DNA of 60,263 bases from Prevotella sp. (GTDB taxonomy: Bacteria > Bacteroidota > Bacteroidia > Bacteroidales > Bacteroidaceae): assembly GCA_016286995.1 (NCBI GenBank), contig JAEEVA010000017.1:1-60263 (forward strand). The letters run 5' to 3'. Numbering within the stretch: position 1 is the stretch's first letter; every line of letters begins with the position of its first letter. The notes under the pieces were generated by a model. It saw only the letters and a program-made list of their open reading frames with translations, was not told the origin of the DNA and ran no database searches. A program made the position numbers and the translations under genes. Of this stretch, positions 48,052 to 58,130 are shown one piece after another.

Positions 48052-50697
48052 TTATCTTCCCCCAAATACTTCATTCATCTTGATGGTCATTTGGCTGTTA
48101 GCATGTTCGTACCATTCCTTGAATTCGGGGTCAGAACTATTACCTGCCCAACTACTGAATATTTCATAGACATTGGTGATGCGCTGAGCTTCCATCGGGT
48201 AGTTGAACTGACCGGGGATGATGACTCCTGTAGGCGAATCGCCTGCCGTGGCTACGGATACGGACTGACCAGTAGTGCGGTTTACTATGGAAATGTGGCT
48301 AAGGAACTCAGGTACGGTGACACCGTCTTTCAGCTTGTATACGGCTGTACGAGGTGCTTCGAACAGTTTGTTAGCCTGAGTGTTGATGAAGCGGTGACCC
48401 ACGTCGTCTCTTCCAACCTGGAACAACTCATGAACTTCCATGGTGGTCAGCGGGAATCCATATTGGAATTCGCCATAGTTTGTGTCTATGATAATCCATA
48501 CGTCATCGTCACCGCCACAAGCGACAAGGCTTAAATCGACTTTGTCTCTATATTCTCCTGATTTGCGGACACAGCGCAAGACGACGTCGTTCATGTCGTA
48601 GTCAGCGGTAATGGGACGGTCCTCAAAGCACAGAGTGTAGGGATAGCCTTCCCTTTCCTCGAGGTCGTAGAGCATGCTGACCTGGATGCCTGCACCCATA
48701 GAATTCGTTCTGATGGGCCTGGGCTCTTCTTCAAGCACTTCCTGGTCGTAGCCGCAGATCTCCAAGATAATGTCATTATACTGACAGTCGGCACCATCCT
48801 CGAAACCAATATATGTTACGCCGTTGGCAGTAATGTAACATGCGCGTGGGTCGTCGGCTTCCATCGTGTAGCCTGTGGTGCTGGTAGCGAAGTGGCCAGT
48901 CAGTGTATTGATTTCCTTGTTCAGGGTGCCAAAGCCGTAGCAACAACCGTGTCCAGCATCGGTGATATCTCTGAATCCGTCTACATAAGGACCTACATCC
49001 TTCTTTTTCTTTAGCATGAAGCCGATGCGGTAGCCTTTAGGAATAGCCAGCGAAGGTGATGTGATGGTAGCCTGCTGGTACTGTTCGAATTCAAAATCAC
49101 TGACAGCGGCCAAGTTGGAACTACCATTGTACTCTTCAAGAGTCCACTCAAAATTCGCACCGTCGCTTAGACCTTTATTAGTGGCAATACGGAAGTTGTT
49201 GGCCTTTTTCGTCAGGTCTGTACCCAGTCCCTTTCCATTGTTGTTATAACGCCAGAAGTGATATTTGTTTTCACCAATGCTCTCGAAACGGTACAGACAG
49301 CTCTTCATTTTGTTAAAATCGTCAGAGTAAGTGGTAGCCCAGTCGCCGTCCCATACCAAGAACTTGTGGGTTCCCAGATTGTATAATGCCTTGTAGCCGT
49401 CGGTCGTGGTGTACACCTGCCACAGCTGGTTGTTGAGTTTAGGATCACTCTCCTCATATTTGGTGGCCAGCTTCTTGTTATCGTCGTTGGTATTCACCAT
49501 GTAGTAGTAGGCGCCATTCAGTGGTTGCTCATTGCGGATGCGGTAGATAGTTTGTCCGAAGGTACCGTGGTCGGTTGCATGGACAATCTGCGGCATGAAG
49601 GTCTCTGGCTCGCCGTAGTATGGCAACATATACTCGTGAACCTTGAAGAGGTCTTCCTGTCCCTTACCAGCAGTGTTGGCAGCTGAACGGGTGTACGAGC
49701 ACTGGATAGCCTTGAACTTCGGCAGTGTCTTGATATAATCTGCCTCTTCCATGCCGTTCATGTTATCAGGGTTATAATAATAATAGTATAGGTTGCAGTT
49801 GCCTATTTCCGTCGACGCCATGAAGATGGGGCTGACAGTGATGGGCGTGGAGCCGTCACTGGTCAGGTGGTTGTTGTATAGCTTCACGATGTCGGAGTTT
49901 CGGATTAGTTCGCGGTTGTCTACGCGCAGTTTTCCAATCTTGCGAGTCAAAAAGTCGCCGAACAGGTCGCGTAACATGGTTTCTTCATCAGCAGTCATAG
50001 CATCGATGTCGCGTACAATGGCTGAGTTCGCGATTTTCCAACTGGTGCCGGTGTTATTGTTGTCAGTGGCATGCCACAGATGTTCGTTTTCCCATCCGGC
50101 ATTATACCATGCACCAATGTTGCCATTACTCACCACAGCCTTCATTGCGGTATTGTTGCTGGCATAGGCCTCGTTTACGAAACGGGTACGCTGGGCGTTG
50201 TACGAGCGTTCCACATTCTTCGTTTCAAGTTTCAGCTGCTGCTGTGAGGGATAGTCGCTGGCACGGCGGGCAGCACGGGTGGTGTTGTCGCGGAAACTGA
50301 TGCTCTGCTGACTTAGGTCAAAGCCCTTGGCATAGTAGTGACCGTCCTTGTCGACACACGCGGCAATTAGACGCTTTGCTGTGTTGGGCGCGTCATACCT
50401 CAGGGTGACCGTCTGGCCTTTTGACACCTCGGCCTCGGCAAGCACACGGGCATTGGGGTTAAAGAAGGGCGACTCTGTCAGAATCTGTACCTTCGCAATG
50501 TCTTTCAGACTAGCGTCAGCTGTCACGCTGACCGTTCCTGTGGTGAGCGAGTTCCAGTCCTGATTGGGATCGATTTTGCCGATGACCGACTCTGCATTTT
50601 CCTTGATGTAGACAGCATTTTCTGCATCGACGTCAAGTTTCGAGCAACTGGTAATAGCCAATGCTACGAGAATCAATATGAATGATAACTTTTTCAT
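48052..50697 (-). CDS. LruC-domain surface lipoprotein
   Basis: The 881-aa protein has a lipoprotein signal (MKKLSFILILVALAITSC). The N-terminal part (about 35-125) resembles the conserved start of Bacteroidetes LruC proteins (IDPNQDWNSLTTGTVSVTAD). The middle (about 365-550) contains a ricin- or RICIN-like stretch with QLWQVYTTTDGYKALYNL and similar. Then come a DUF4114-like segment (GFEDGADCQYNDIILEICGY) and the LruC domain with TADYDMNDVVLRC and the closing FKEWYEHANSQ. Such proteins are surface-exposed; proposed roles are adhesion or glycan binding. It is monocistronic, with its own promoter and terminator. Confidence 0.85.
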   Translation of the reverse strand: MKKLSFILILVALAITSCSKLDVDAENAVYIKENAESVIGKIDPNQDWNSLTTGTVSVTADASLKDIAKVQILTESPFFNPNARVLAEAEVSKGQTVTLRYDAPNTAKRLIAACVDKDGHYYAKGFDLSQQSISFRDNTTRAARRASDYPSQQQLKLETKNVERSYNAQRTRFVNEAYASNNTAMKAVVSNGNIGAWYNAGWENEHLWHATDNNNTGTSWKIANSAIVRDIDAMTADEETMLRDLFGDFLTRKIGKLRVDNRELIRNSDIVKLYNNHLTSDGSTPITVSPIFMASTEIGNCNLYYYYYNPDNMNGMEEADYIKTLPKFKAIQCSYTRSAANTAGKGQEDLFKVHEYMLPYYGEPETFMPQIVHATDHGTFGQTIYRIRNEQPLNGAYYYMVNTNDDNKKLATKYEESDPKLNNQLWQVYTTTDGYKALYNLGTHKFLVWDGDWATTYSDDFNKMKSCLYRFESIGENKYHFWRYNNNGKGLGTDLTKKANNFRIATNKGLSDGANFEWTLEEYNGSSNLAAVSDFEFEQYQQATITSPSLAIPKGYRIGFMLKKKKDVGPYVDGFRDITDAGHGCCYGFGTLNKEINTLTGHFATSTTGYTMEADDPRACYITANGVTYIGFEDGADCQYNDIILEICGYDQEVLEEEPRPIRTNSMGAGIQVSMLYDLEEREGYPYTLCFEDRPITADYDMNDVVLRCVRKSGEYRDKVDLSLVACGGDDDVWIIIDTNYGEFQYGFPLTTMEVHELFQVGRDDVGHRFINTQANKLFEAPRTAVYKLKDGVTVPEFLSHISIVNRTTGQSVSVATAGDSPTGVIIPGQFNYPMEAQRITNVYEIFSSWAGNSSDPEFKEWYEHANSQMTIKMNEVFGGR

Positions 50698-50737
50698 AAT
50701 TCGTTATAAAAGGTGTCTAATTTGCATATTTTTGATG

Positions 50738-50770
50738 CAAATTTACGCATTCTTTTGCTAATTCCCCAAA
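50738..50770 (-). promoter_or_regulatory. LruC lipoprotein promoter
   Basis: Minus strand -33 TTTG (50767-50770) and -7 TAAATTTG (50738-50745), with a 21-base spacer, 40 bases before the start. Confidence 0.75.
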
Positions 50771-50920
50771 TTTTCTTAGATAAAACGATGTCTATTTAAC
50801 ATTAATTATTAATTTTGCCTTACTTTACTCATTTATAGTAAACTCTTAAAGCCTTAAAGATTCCGTATTACACTTTAATTCAAAATCTTTTATAAAACCA
50901 TTCATAGGGTATGACGTTGC

Positions 50921-50986
50921 AAATTCAGTGAAATTGGTGACCAAATTCAGTTAATTTGCTGACCAATTTCACTGAATTTGCTGAGT
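50921..50986. repeat. Three tandem 22-base palindromic units, copy B
   Basis: Units 50921-50942, 50943-50964 and 50965-50986 have the same form AAWTTCA-S-TGAAWTT + 7-base linker as copy A at 14371. They have the same left flank GTTGC and right end GCTGAGT, but the order of unit variants differs. It lies between the LruC promoter and the 3' end of tamB. Confidence 0.9.
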
Positions 50987-51003
50987 CATTACTGACTGAT
51001 TAC

Positions 51004-51047
51004 AATGTCATTGTTGCTTGATGGCAATGTTATTGTTGCTTGATGGC
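51004..51047. repeat. Second 22-base tandem repeat (x2) beside copy B
   Basis: Two 22-base units differing at one base (AATGTC/TATTGTTGCTTGATGGC) at 51004-51025 and 51026-51047, then AAT. Unrelated in sequence to the palindromic units but of the same period. It ends 12 bases from the tamB stop. Confidence 0.88.
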
Positions 51048-51058
51048 AATTTAGACGG

Positions 51059-54000
51059 CTATTTCTTTTTCTTGAAGAGGTCGCGTAGACCATTAAAGTC
51101 TTTCTTCATAATAATGCCGATACCTTGGGTATTGAGGGCTGATTTGGTGAAGTAGCGGTCGTTGGTCTGGTTGTAGACCTTGAGTGCAAGATTACCATTG
51201 GGATAGAGGAGGTAACGGATGTCGAAGTCGCCGATAAATGATGGCGTGGCAGTGGTGGCATTGTCGCGATAGCCGAACTGTCCGTTGATGAGCAAGCGGT
51301 TATTGAGCATGCGTCCGTTGATGACGCCTTCGTATTCGGCATTGTTCCAGCCTTCGTCGCCTGTCGAGATATTGGCACCGAAGTTCCAGTTGTTGCTCTT
51401 GACAAGTTGTGAGAGCATGTTGTTGATTTGTCCACTGAGTGTTCCTGAGAGCAGGCTCTGCATGGCCAGTGAGGTGTTACTGCGCTCCTGTTCGCTCTCG
51501 CTGGCGTTGTTGGCACCTTGTGGGTAGAAACGTCCTACAGCGAGGAGATAGACAACTTGTTGGCGCATTTCTTCCTGTCCGTTGATGAGGTTGCGCACCA
51601 TTTGCTTTTCGTCGGCATTGACGTTGAGAATGTCGAGGTCGAAGTCAACTTGCGGTGCACGGGGCTGACCGGTAATGTTCATGAGGCAGTTGACACGGAC
51701 GGTGTTAGCAAAAGAGCGTCCGACGTTAAGGTCGCTGAGTGAGACACCGCTAACGACGTGCTGGGCCTGGAGATTGAGCTGGGCGTCGTAGGGATCGCCC
51801 GCGAAGATGATAGAACCTCCATCGCTGAAGGTGAAGTCTTTGCGGATGATTTCCTGTATGGTAACGTTATAGGTGCCGTCAGTAACATGGTAGTTGCCGA
51901 ACATGTTGAATCCTCCCTTGTTATGGTAGGATGCCTGAAGGTCGCCATTACCACGCAGGGTAATATAGTCGCCTGTACGGGCATCCATCAGTAGGCGGAC
52001 GGATGCTTCGGGTGTGGCATGAACCTTGAGGCGCATAGTGAGGTCGGTGGTAAATGTCTGAGAACTGAGGGTGGTAGCTATTCCTTCACTATTTCCTCTT
52101 CCCTTTTCCCATTTTGTCCCCCATTTAATGAACTCCTGATTGGTGATGGCATCGGGTGCAGCAGCATTATAGACGAAGACGGAGCCTGCAAGTGGTGTGA
52201 CGTCGGCCTCGATGAGTACGTCATCGTTATGACCGTGAATGGCGGCTTGTCCTTGGGCATAGACTGTACCGTAGAAAAGTTCTTCGCCAAAGTCAGGGAA
52301 GTCGTAGGCCAGAAGATGGTCGGCATTGACATAAATGTCATACGACATATTGGTGAGTTCTTGATGATGAATACCGCCTGTTAGTATGCCCTGATGTCCT
52401 TGGATGTCGTAGATGGGGCAATGTGCGAATTCTATCTCGTTGGGAACCATGCGGATGGTGTCATTGCGCATCTCGTAGGTACATCCCAAGGTTTTGACGT
52501 GGGCTGTGCCATTGACGGCGAGTGTTCCCGTCAGATTGATGGCGTCGAGGGGACCTATAAGGCGAACGGTGCCATTGCCGTGACCGTCGATGGCGCTGAT
52601 GAAGCTGTCGGTGAAGGACTGGGCAAAGTCGAGGTAGGTGCCTTGTGCCGTGATGCCCAAGTCGATGAATCCGGGACTGCTGGGGTCCACATATCCATCG
52701 ACGTATGTCTGGGCCTCAGGGCCGTCGTCGCATACAGCATGAATGTCAATGCGCTCTTGTTCCTTGTTCCAGTCGACTCGTGCATGGAGTGTACCCATGC
52801 GTCCGTATTGGAATTCAAACTGGTTTACGTCAATTTTACCATCGGCCTGGAGCGTTCCGAAAAGCTCGCGTAGGGTGACTTTTCCCGTAGCATAGCCGTT
52901 GAAATCAACAGCATCGAAGTCGACGAGTTGAAGTATGTATTCGACATCTATATCACGTAAATCGACGGAGATAGAGTCGGCAGGGTCTTCAGATGCTGTG
53001 CCGTTAACGATAATGTGTTGCTGGTCGTGGCGGATTGTGAAATCCTTGATGTCAAGAAAATTCTTGGAATATGCAATAAAGGAGCGTTCGATATTCCAGT
53101 CGGAATTATGGACGTTGATGACTGACGGCATGATGGTGATATTGGCCGTAGACTGCTGGTTAAAACCAGTGTCAAAGTTGGCTACGGCATTGATTTGTCC
53201 GCTCATACGTTGGTTGCCGGCATTGTTGTCCCATCCGAGTGACGTATGGAGATTATTGTCTGTTGCCTGTCCGAAAGCATGGAGTAGCATGGGGTTTTCA
53301 GCATTGCCAAAAGTGGTGATACGCAGGTCATAGCAAAGCGAGTCGCCAGGCGACGAAATGCTGACGTGCCCCTGCCGGTAGTTGCTGTCCTTGTAGTCGA
53401 AACGTGGAAGGTCGCACTCCAGCGTGATGTCGTGTGTCTCATCATTGATGAAGCCCTGCAGGGTGACTGGCTCGTGGAGTGTAACGGGGAAGAGTAACAG
53501 GCTTTGCAGCCAGTCGGACTTGATGACAGTGGCCTTAATGGCAAAGTTGTTGTGGGCATTGGGGTTCATCTTTGGCAGTCCGGGTAGGGTGGGTAGCGCG
53601 GCAGCCAGAAAGTTGGTAAAACTATGGGATAGCGTCTGATAGTTGAAGTTACCTGTGATAAGTGCCTGAGCAAAATCGCTGTCAAGATGGACATAGTGAA
53701 TACCGTCGTCGTAACCTGAAACCACATGGAATGACTCTAAACGGTAGCTGTCTTTAGAGGATGTCATCATGAGGTCGCTAATGTCAATAGTGCCTATGGC
53801 ATCGTTCAGATTGCTGGCCTTGAAATCAGCTTGAAGGTTACCTGAGAAGACAGCATCGCCCCATTGGTCTGAGAGTCGAATGGCTTGTGGAACCAGATGG
53901 TGGACATGAGCCGTGAGTTGGGTGTTGACGGTAGAGCGTACCGTTGTCCATAAACCCTCTATATCAATAATGGCGTTAGGGTCGTTGACGGCGATGGAGC

Positions 54001-55462
54001 CACTGATGTCGTTGGGACTGTAGGAACCGTTGACCGTGATGTCTTGGAACTGGTAGCCGTTGTAGTCGAACTGGCTGATCAAACCTTTGGCATTGACAAC
54101 ATACTCCCCGTCATGAGGCAGACGGCCTTCAAGGCCGATGTCAGTGGCTACCATACCGAAATGCTCGTCTGCTGTAATCTGCCCTAAGTTGATGCCCTCG
54201 GTCTGTATGCGCCCCTTGAAGGCGTGCTGCTTGTCGGTAGCGACGTTGATGGCAATGTTGCCCGCATCAGTCCTAAATGTACTTACAGTGGCCAGCTCCT
54301 GGAGACCTGTGCCGCGAACGTTGCCTTTCATGTGGATGTTGCCCAGTCGCTGTACGATGGCTGGTACGTCAACGTGGCGTCCCTTGAGATTCTCGCTAAT
54401 GAAGGTAATTGTCTTTGATGACAAGGTCAGGTCATTAATGTCAACACTCCAAATAGGATGGCTTTGAAATAGGTCGTCGAAACGGATGGCCAGATTCAGG
54501 TTGATATCGCCCGAAGTGGAGTGAACTGCCAGACGTGGAATGTTCAGTGTCTCGCCCTTGCCGTGAAAGGTTGAGTTGAGTGAAATGATGCTATTGAAAG
54601 TCTTGAGTCCAGGAAGGAAACAACTTAGGTCAGAGGGAGTTATGTTAAACTGTCGGATGTTTCCTTGGTAGGAAAGGGATGGGATGTCTATCTTGTCATC
54701 TTGGAAACGGTAGGAGGCAATAATGTCGTCGAGTTGGATGTTTGTTCCGGCCATGTGCAGGGTGAAGTCACTGAGCAGACTACGGTGTCGTCCACCAGTG
54801 TATTTCATGGTGAGACGGTCAACTTTCAGACCGGATTGTTCTTTGAATGACAGTCGCTTGATATTGGTGTTCAACGAGTCTTTTGTCAGAAGTTTTAGAA
54901 TGATATGTGCGCTGATGTCGAACACCTTTAGGTGGTTCACATTGAACTCTCCAGGCGTTTCGACCATATCGAATCGGTCGTAGCTGACACTTGACTGTCG
55001 CATGATAATCGAATTGATATGCAGGTAGAGCGGGTTGGCGCTTGTAGTGTCTCGTGAAGCCAGCGAATCGAGTACGAACTGATAGTTGGGCCGGCTGACA
55101 GAATCGCGCTGGCATAGACGGATATGTGCTCCGAAAACCTGTGCCGTCGCGATTGATATCTTTCCTTCGGTAAAAGGCAGCAAGTCGACACGGGCAGACA
55201 GTCGACGGGCCTTGAGTAACTCACGACCTTCTTGGTCGAGAATGATTACGTCTTTGAGTGTCAAATGATTGGGTATTCTAAATTCCAGGCTGTCGATGCT
55301 GACTTTTGTACCCAATTGACGGGCGATAATATTGGCCGTGTATTGTGCGGTACGGTGTTGTACGGCTGGTATCTGGAAGGCTAGCATGACTGTTAGGTAT
55401 AGTCCCAAGATGGTCCATACTATCCAATTAATTATGTGTTTCAGTGTCTTCAAAACTGACAA
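51059..55462 (-). CDS. tamB: TamB-like translocation/assembly module protein
   Basis: Large envelope-bridging AsmA/TamB-family protein, expected to move phospholipids or assist outer-membrane protein assembly. The 1467-aa protein has an N-terminal membrane anchor (INWIVWTILGLYLTVMLAF) and a long region of repetitive amphipathic beta-strands. The conserved C-terminal DUF490 domain includes IQEIIRKDFTFSDGGSIIFAGDPYDAQLNLQA and MSLEP-free end DLRYLLYPNGNLALKVYNQTN. No ATG lies before the anchor; translation starts at TTG 55462, or at TTG 55453 (MKTLKHI). It is divergent from nqrA, with no tamA next to it. Confidence 0.92.
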   Translation of the reverse strand: MSVLKTLKHIINWIVWTILGLYLTVMLAFQIPAVQHRTAQYTANIIARQLGTKVSIDSLEFRIPNHLTLKDVIILDQEGRELLKARRLSARVDLLPFTEGKISIATAQVFGAHIRLCQRDSVSRPNYQFVLDSLASRDTTSANPLYLHINSIIMRQSSVSYDRFDMVETPGEFNVNHLKVFDISAHIILKLLTKDSLNTNIKRLSFKEQSGLKVDRLTMKYTGGRHRSLLSDFTLHMAGTNIQLDDIIASYRFQDDKIDIPSLSYQGNIRQFNITPSDLSCFLPGLKTFNSIISLNSTFHGKGETLNIPRLAVHSTSGDINLNLAIRFDDLFQSHPIWSVDINDLTLSSKTITFISENLKGRHVDVPAIVQRLGNIHMKGNVRGTGLQELATVSTFRTDAGNIAINVATDKQHAFKGRIQTEGINLGQITADEHFGMVATDIGLEGRLPHDGEYVVNAKGLISQFDYNGYQFQDITVNGSYSPNDISGSIAVNDPNAIIDIEGLWTTVRSTVNTQLTAHVHHLVPQAIRLSDQWGDAVFSGNLQADFKASNLNDAIGTIDISDLMMTSSKDSYRLESFHVVSGYDDGIHYVHLDSDFAQALITGNFNYQTLSHSFTNFLAAALPTLPGLPKMNPNAHNNFAIKATVIKSDWLQSLLLFPVTLHEPVTLQGFINDETHDITLECDLPRFDYKDSNYRQGHVSISSPGDSLCYDLRITTFGNAENPMLLHAFGQATDNNLHTSLGWDNNAGNQRMSGQINAVANFDTGFNQQSTANITIMPSVINVHNSDWNIERSFIAYSKNFLDIKDFTIRHDQQHIIVNGTASEDPADSISVDLRDIDVEYILQLVDFDAVDFNGYATGKVTLRELFGTLQADGKIDVNQFEFQYGRMGTLHARVDWNKEQERIDIHAVCDDGPEAQTYVDGYVDPSSPGFIDLGITAQGTYLDFAQSFTDSFISAIDGHGNGTVRLIGPLDAINLTGTLAVNGTAHVKTLGCTYEMRNDTIRMVPNEIEFAHCPIYDIQGHQGILTGGIHHQELTNMSYDIYVNADHLLAYDFPDFGEELFYGTVYAQGQAAIHGHNDDVLIEADVTPLAGSVFVYNAAAPDAITNQEFIKWGTKWEKGRGNSEGIATTLSSQTFTTDLTMRLKVHATPEASVRLLMDARTGDYITLRGNGDLQASYHNKGGFNMFGNYHVTDGTYNVTIQEIIRKDFTFSDGGSIIFAGDPYDAQLNLQAQHVVSGVSLSDLNVGRSFANTVRVNCLMNITGQPRAPQVDFDLDILNVNADEKQMVRNLINGQEEMRQQVVYLLAVGRFYPQGANNASESEQERSNTSLAMQSLLSGTLSGQINNMLSQLVKSNNWNFGANISTGDEGWNNAEYEGVINGRMLNNRLLINGQFGYRDNATTATPSFIGDFDIRYLLYPNGNLALKVYNQTNDRYFTKSALNTQGIGIIMKKDFNGLRDLFKKKK

Positions 55463-55503
55463 ATAGAGATGGCAAAACTTTTCGTCTTGCTCGAAATTTG
55501 CTA

Positions 55504-55511
55504 CAAAATTA
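55504..55511 (-). promoter_or_regulatory. tamB promoter, -7 box TAATTTTG
   Basis: Perfect TAnnTTTG on the minus strand, 42 bases before the TTG start. No strong -33 box. Confidence 0.6.
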
Positions 55512-55575
55512 CATTAAAAAGTTGTGATATGGAATTTTTTCATCGCTTTTTCTTCACATTCTACCTATTTTTTTG

Positions 55576-55583
55576 TAATTTTG
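55576..55583 (+). promoter_or_regulatory. nqr operon promoter, -7 box TAATTTTG
   Basis: Perfect TAnnTTTG, 38 bases before nqrA. It is divergent from tamB. Confidence 0.68.
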
Positions 55584-55621
55584 CGTCGGTTTAGCAAAAT
55601 CTTTTCAATAATTATATGTAA

Positions 55622-56965
55622 ATGGCAAATGTAATTAAATTGCGTAAAGGCTTGGATATTCATCTTCAAGGCAAAGCTGAGGAAAAACTCATCCAGCTGA
55701 AATCGAACGGTAAATATGCACTTGTGCCTGACGATTTCGAGGGTGTGACTCCTAAAGTGGTTGTCAAAGAGGGTGACAAGATCAAGGCCGGGGATGCCTT
55801 GTTTGTCAACAAACAGTATCCCGAAGTGAAGTTTGCTTCACCAGTGAGCGGAACGGTTCGCGAAGTGGTGCGTGGCGAACGCAGGAAAGTGCTCTGCATT
55901 AAAGTGGAGGCTAATGCGCAGCAGGAGTTTACGGACTTCGGCAAGAAAGACGTGAGCAGCCTTACGGGTGAGCAAGTGATTAATGCGTTGTTGGAAGCTG
56001 GTCTCTTCGGCTACATCAACCAGTTGCCTTACGCTGTATCGACGAATCCTAACACGCAGCCTAAGGCAATTTTTGTCTCTGCTTTGAGAGATAAACCACT
56101 GGCTGCCAGCTTCGACTTCGAGGTGAAGGGTCAGGAAGCTGATTTCCAGACGGGTTTGACTGCTCTCTCGAAGATTGCCAAGACCTATCTGGGTTGTGGC
56201 GTACACTCCAGTTTCGAGAACTACAAGGACGTGGAGGTGACGGTGTTCGATGGCAAGTGTCCTGCAGGCAACGTTGGTGTTCAGGTCAACAACATCGCCC
56301 CAGTCAACAAGGGTGAAGTGGTGTGGACCATCGGCGATCCGACAGTAGTGCTGTTCATTGGCCGTCTGTTCAATACGGGTAAGGTGAACCTGACTCGTCG
56401 TGTGGCGCTCTGCGGAAGTGAGGTTACTAATCCTGCTTATGTTGACATGCTGGTGGGCGAAGAACTTTCGACGCTCTTGAGTAACAGCTACGACGCTTCG
56501 AAGAGCGTTCGTATCATCAACGGTAACGTGCTGACAGGCCGTCCAACTACCAAGGATGGTTTCCTGGGTGCTCACACTTCTGAGATTACCGTGATTCCTG
56601 AAGGTAACGATGCCGACGAGATGCTGGGCTGGATTCTCCCACGTTTCAAGCAGTTCTCCGTGAACCGCAGCTATTTCTCTTGGCTGTGTGGCAAGAAAAA
56701 CTACGCTCTCGATGCCCGCGTGAAGGGTGGCGAGCGCCACATGATTATGAGCGGCGAGTACGACAAGGTGCTGCCGATGGACATCTACGGCGAATACCTC
56801 ATCAAAGCCATCATTGCTGGCGATATTGACCGTCAGGAGGCTCTGGGTATCTACGAGGTTGCTCCCGAGGACTTTGCTCTCGCAGAATTCGTGGATTCTT
56901 CTAAACTTGAGTTGCAGCGCATTGTGCGTGAAGGTCTGAACATTTTACGTAAAGAAAACGCATAA
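55622..56965 (+). CDS. nqrA: Na+-translocating NADH:quinone reductase subunit A
   Basis: Peripheral cytoplasmic subunit of the sodium-pumping NADH dehydrogenase, involved in quinone binding. The 447-aa protein starts MANVIKLRKGLDIHLQGKAEE and has the RnfC/NqrA features KFASPVSGTVREVVRGERRK and HSSFENYKDVEVTVFDGKCPAGN. The C-terminal SLBB-like region has ERHMIMSGEYDKVLPMDI. Length matches the family. It leads an intact nqrABCDEF operon with 3-4-base gaps or overlaps, typical of anaerobic Bacteroidales respiration to fumarate. Confidence 0.97.
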   Translation: MANVIKLRKGLDIHLQGKAEEKLIQLKSNGKYALVPDDFEGVTPKVVVKEGDKIKAGDALFVNKQYPEVKFASPVSGTVREVVRGERRKVLCIKVEANAQQEFTDFGKKDVSSLTGEQVINALLEAGLFGYINQLPYAVSTNPNTQPKAIFVSALRDKPLAASFDFEVKGQEADFQTGLTALSKIAKTYLGCGVHSSFENYKDVEVTVFDGKCPAGNVGVQVNNIAPVNKGEVVWTIGDPTVVLFIGRLFNTGKVNLTRRVALCGSEVTNPAYVDMLVGEELSTLLSNSYDASKSVRIINGNVLTGRPTTKDGFLGAHTSEITVIPEGNDADEMLGWILPRFKQFSVNRSYFSWLCGKKNYALDARVKGGERHMIMSGEYDKVLPMDIYGEYLIKAIIAGDIDRQEALGIYEVAPEDFALAEFVDSSKLELQRIVREGLNILRKENA

Positions 56966-56969
56966 GACT

Positions 56970-58130
56970 ATGAGCTTTTTAAGAAATTATCTCAATAAGA
57001 TCAAGCCGAACTTCGAAGAGGGTGGCAAGCTACATGCCTTCCGCTCTGTGTTCGACGGCTTTGAGACCTTCCTTTATGTGCCTAACGACACAGCGAAGGC
57101 TGGTGGCGTGAATATTCACGACGCCATCGACTCGAAGCGCATTATGAGTATGGTGGTTATCGCCCTGATGCCCGCTATGCTGTTTGGTATGTACAATATC
57201 GGCTATCAGAACTATGCTGCAGCAGGAACGCTGGCAACGGCCTCGTTCTTCGAAATCTTTATCTATGGTTTCCTCGCTGTGCTGCCAAAAATTCTGGTTA
57301 GCTACATCGTAGGTCTGGGCATCGAGTTTGCCTGGGCACAGTGGAAGGGTGAGGAAATCCAGGAGGGTTACCTCGTATCAGGTATCATCATTCCATTGAT
57401 TATTCCTATCGGTTGCCCATTGTGGATGCTGGCTCTGGCCTGTGCATTCTCAGTAATCTTCTGTAAGGAGATATTCGGTGGTACAGGTATGAACATCTTC
57501 AACCCTGCTGTTGCAGCACGTATGTTCCTGTTCTTCGCTTATCCTTCGAAGATGACTGGTGATACCGTTTGGGTGGCTCAGAATTCTATCTTCGGTTTGG
57601 GTAACGACCTGCCCGATGGCTTTACAGCAGCTACACCACTCGGTCAGCTGGCACAGAACATCACTCCCGATTCGTCGATTCTCGATATGGCCCTCGGTTT
57701 CATCCCAGGTTCAATCGGTGAGACATCGCTCGTGGCTATCGCTATCGGTGCTGCTATCCTGCTGTGGACAGGCATCGCCTCTTGGCGCACCATGCTCAGC
57801 GTGTTCGTGGGTGGTATCGCACTCGCCGTACTGTTCGAGCAGACTGGTCAGGGCATGACATGGTGGCATCACCTGGTAATGGGTGGTTTCGCATTCGGTG
57901 CCGTGTTTATGGCTACCGACCCTGTTACATCATGCCGCACAACCACAGGTCAGTACATCTACGGATTCCTGATTGGTGCTATGGCCATCATCATCCGTGT
58001 GCTGAATGCCGGTTATCCTGAGGGTATGATGCTCGCCATCTTCTTTGGTAACATGTTTGCTCCTACTATCGACCACTTCGTTGTGGAGCGCAATATCTCT
58101 AACCGTTTAAAGAGAGGAGGTCGCAAATGA
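56970..58130 (+). CDS. nqrB: Na+-NQR subunit B
   Basis: Integral membrane subunit with covalent FMN and riboflavin, part of the sodium channel. The 386-aa protein has about ten hydrophobic segments. The FMN-Thr lies in the motif GSIGETS near residue 250. Also visible are GTGMNIFNPAVAARMFLFFAYP and FMATDPVTSCRTTTGQ near the end. It overlaps nqrC by 4 bases (ATGA). Confidence 0.97.
   Translation: MSFLRNYLNKIKPNFEEGGKLHAFRSVFDGFETFLYVPNDTAKAGGVNIHDAIDSKRIMSMVVIALMPAMLFGMYNIGYQNYAAAGTLATASFFEIFIYGFLAVLPKILVSYIVGLGIEFAWAQWKGEEIQEGYLVSGIIIPLIIPIGCPLWMLALACAFSVIFCKEIFGGTGMNIFNPAVAARMFLFFAYPSKMTGDTVWVAQNSIFGLGNDLPDGFTAATPLGQLAQNITPDSSILDMALGFIPGSIGETSLVAIAIGAAILLWTGIASWRTMLSVFVGGIALAVLFEQTGQGMTWWHHLVMGGFAFGAVFMATDPVTSCRTTTGQYIYGFLIGAMAIIIRVLNAGYPEGMMLAIFFGNMFAPTIDHFVVERNISNRLKRGGRK

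Noticed and set aside
55838..56740. 300-codon frame opposite nqrA
   Set aside because: nqrA is certain and part of an intact operon; the opposite frame has no promoter or family features.
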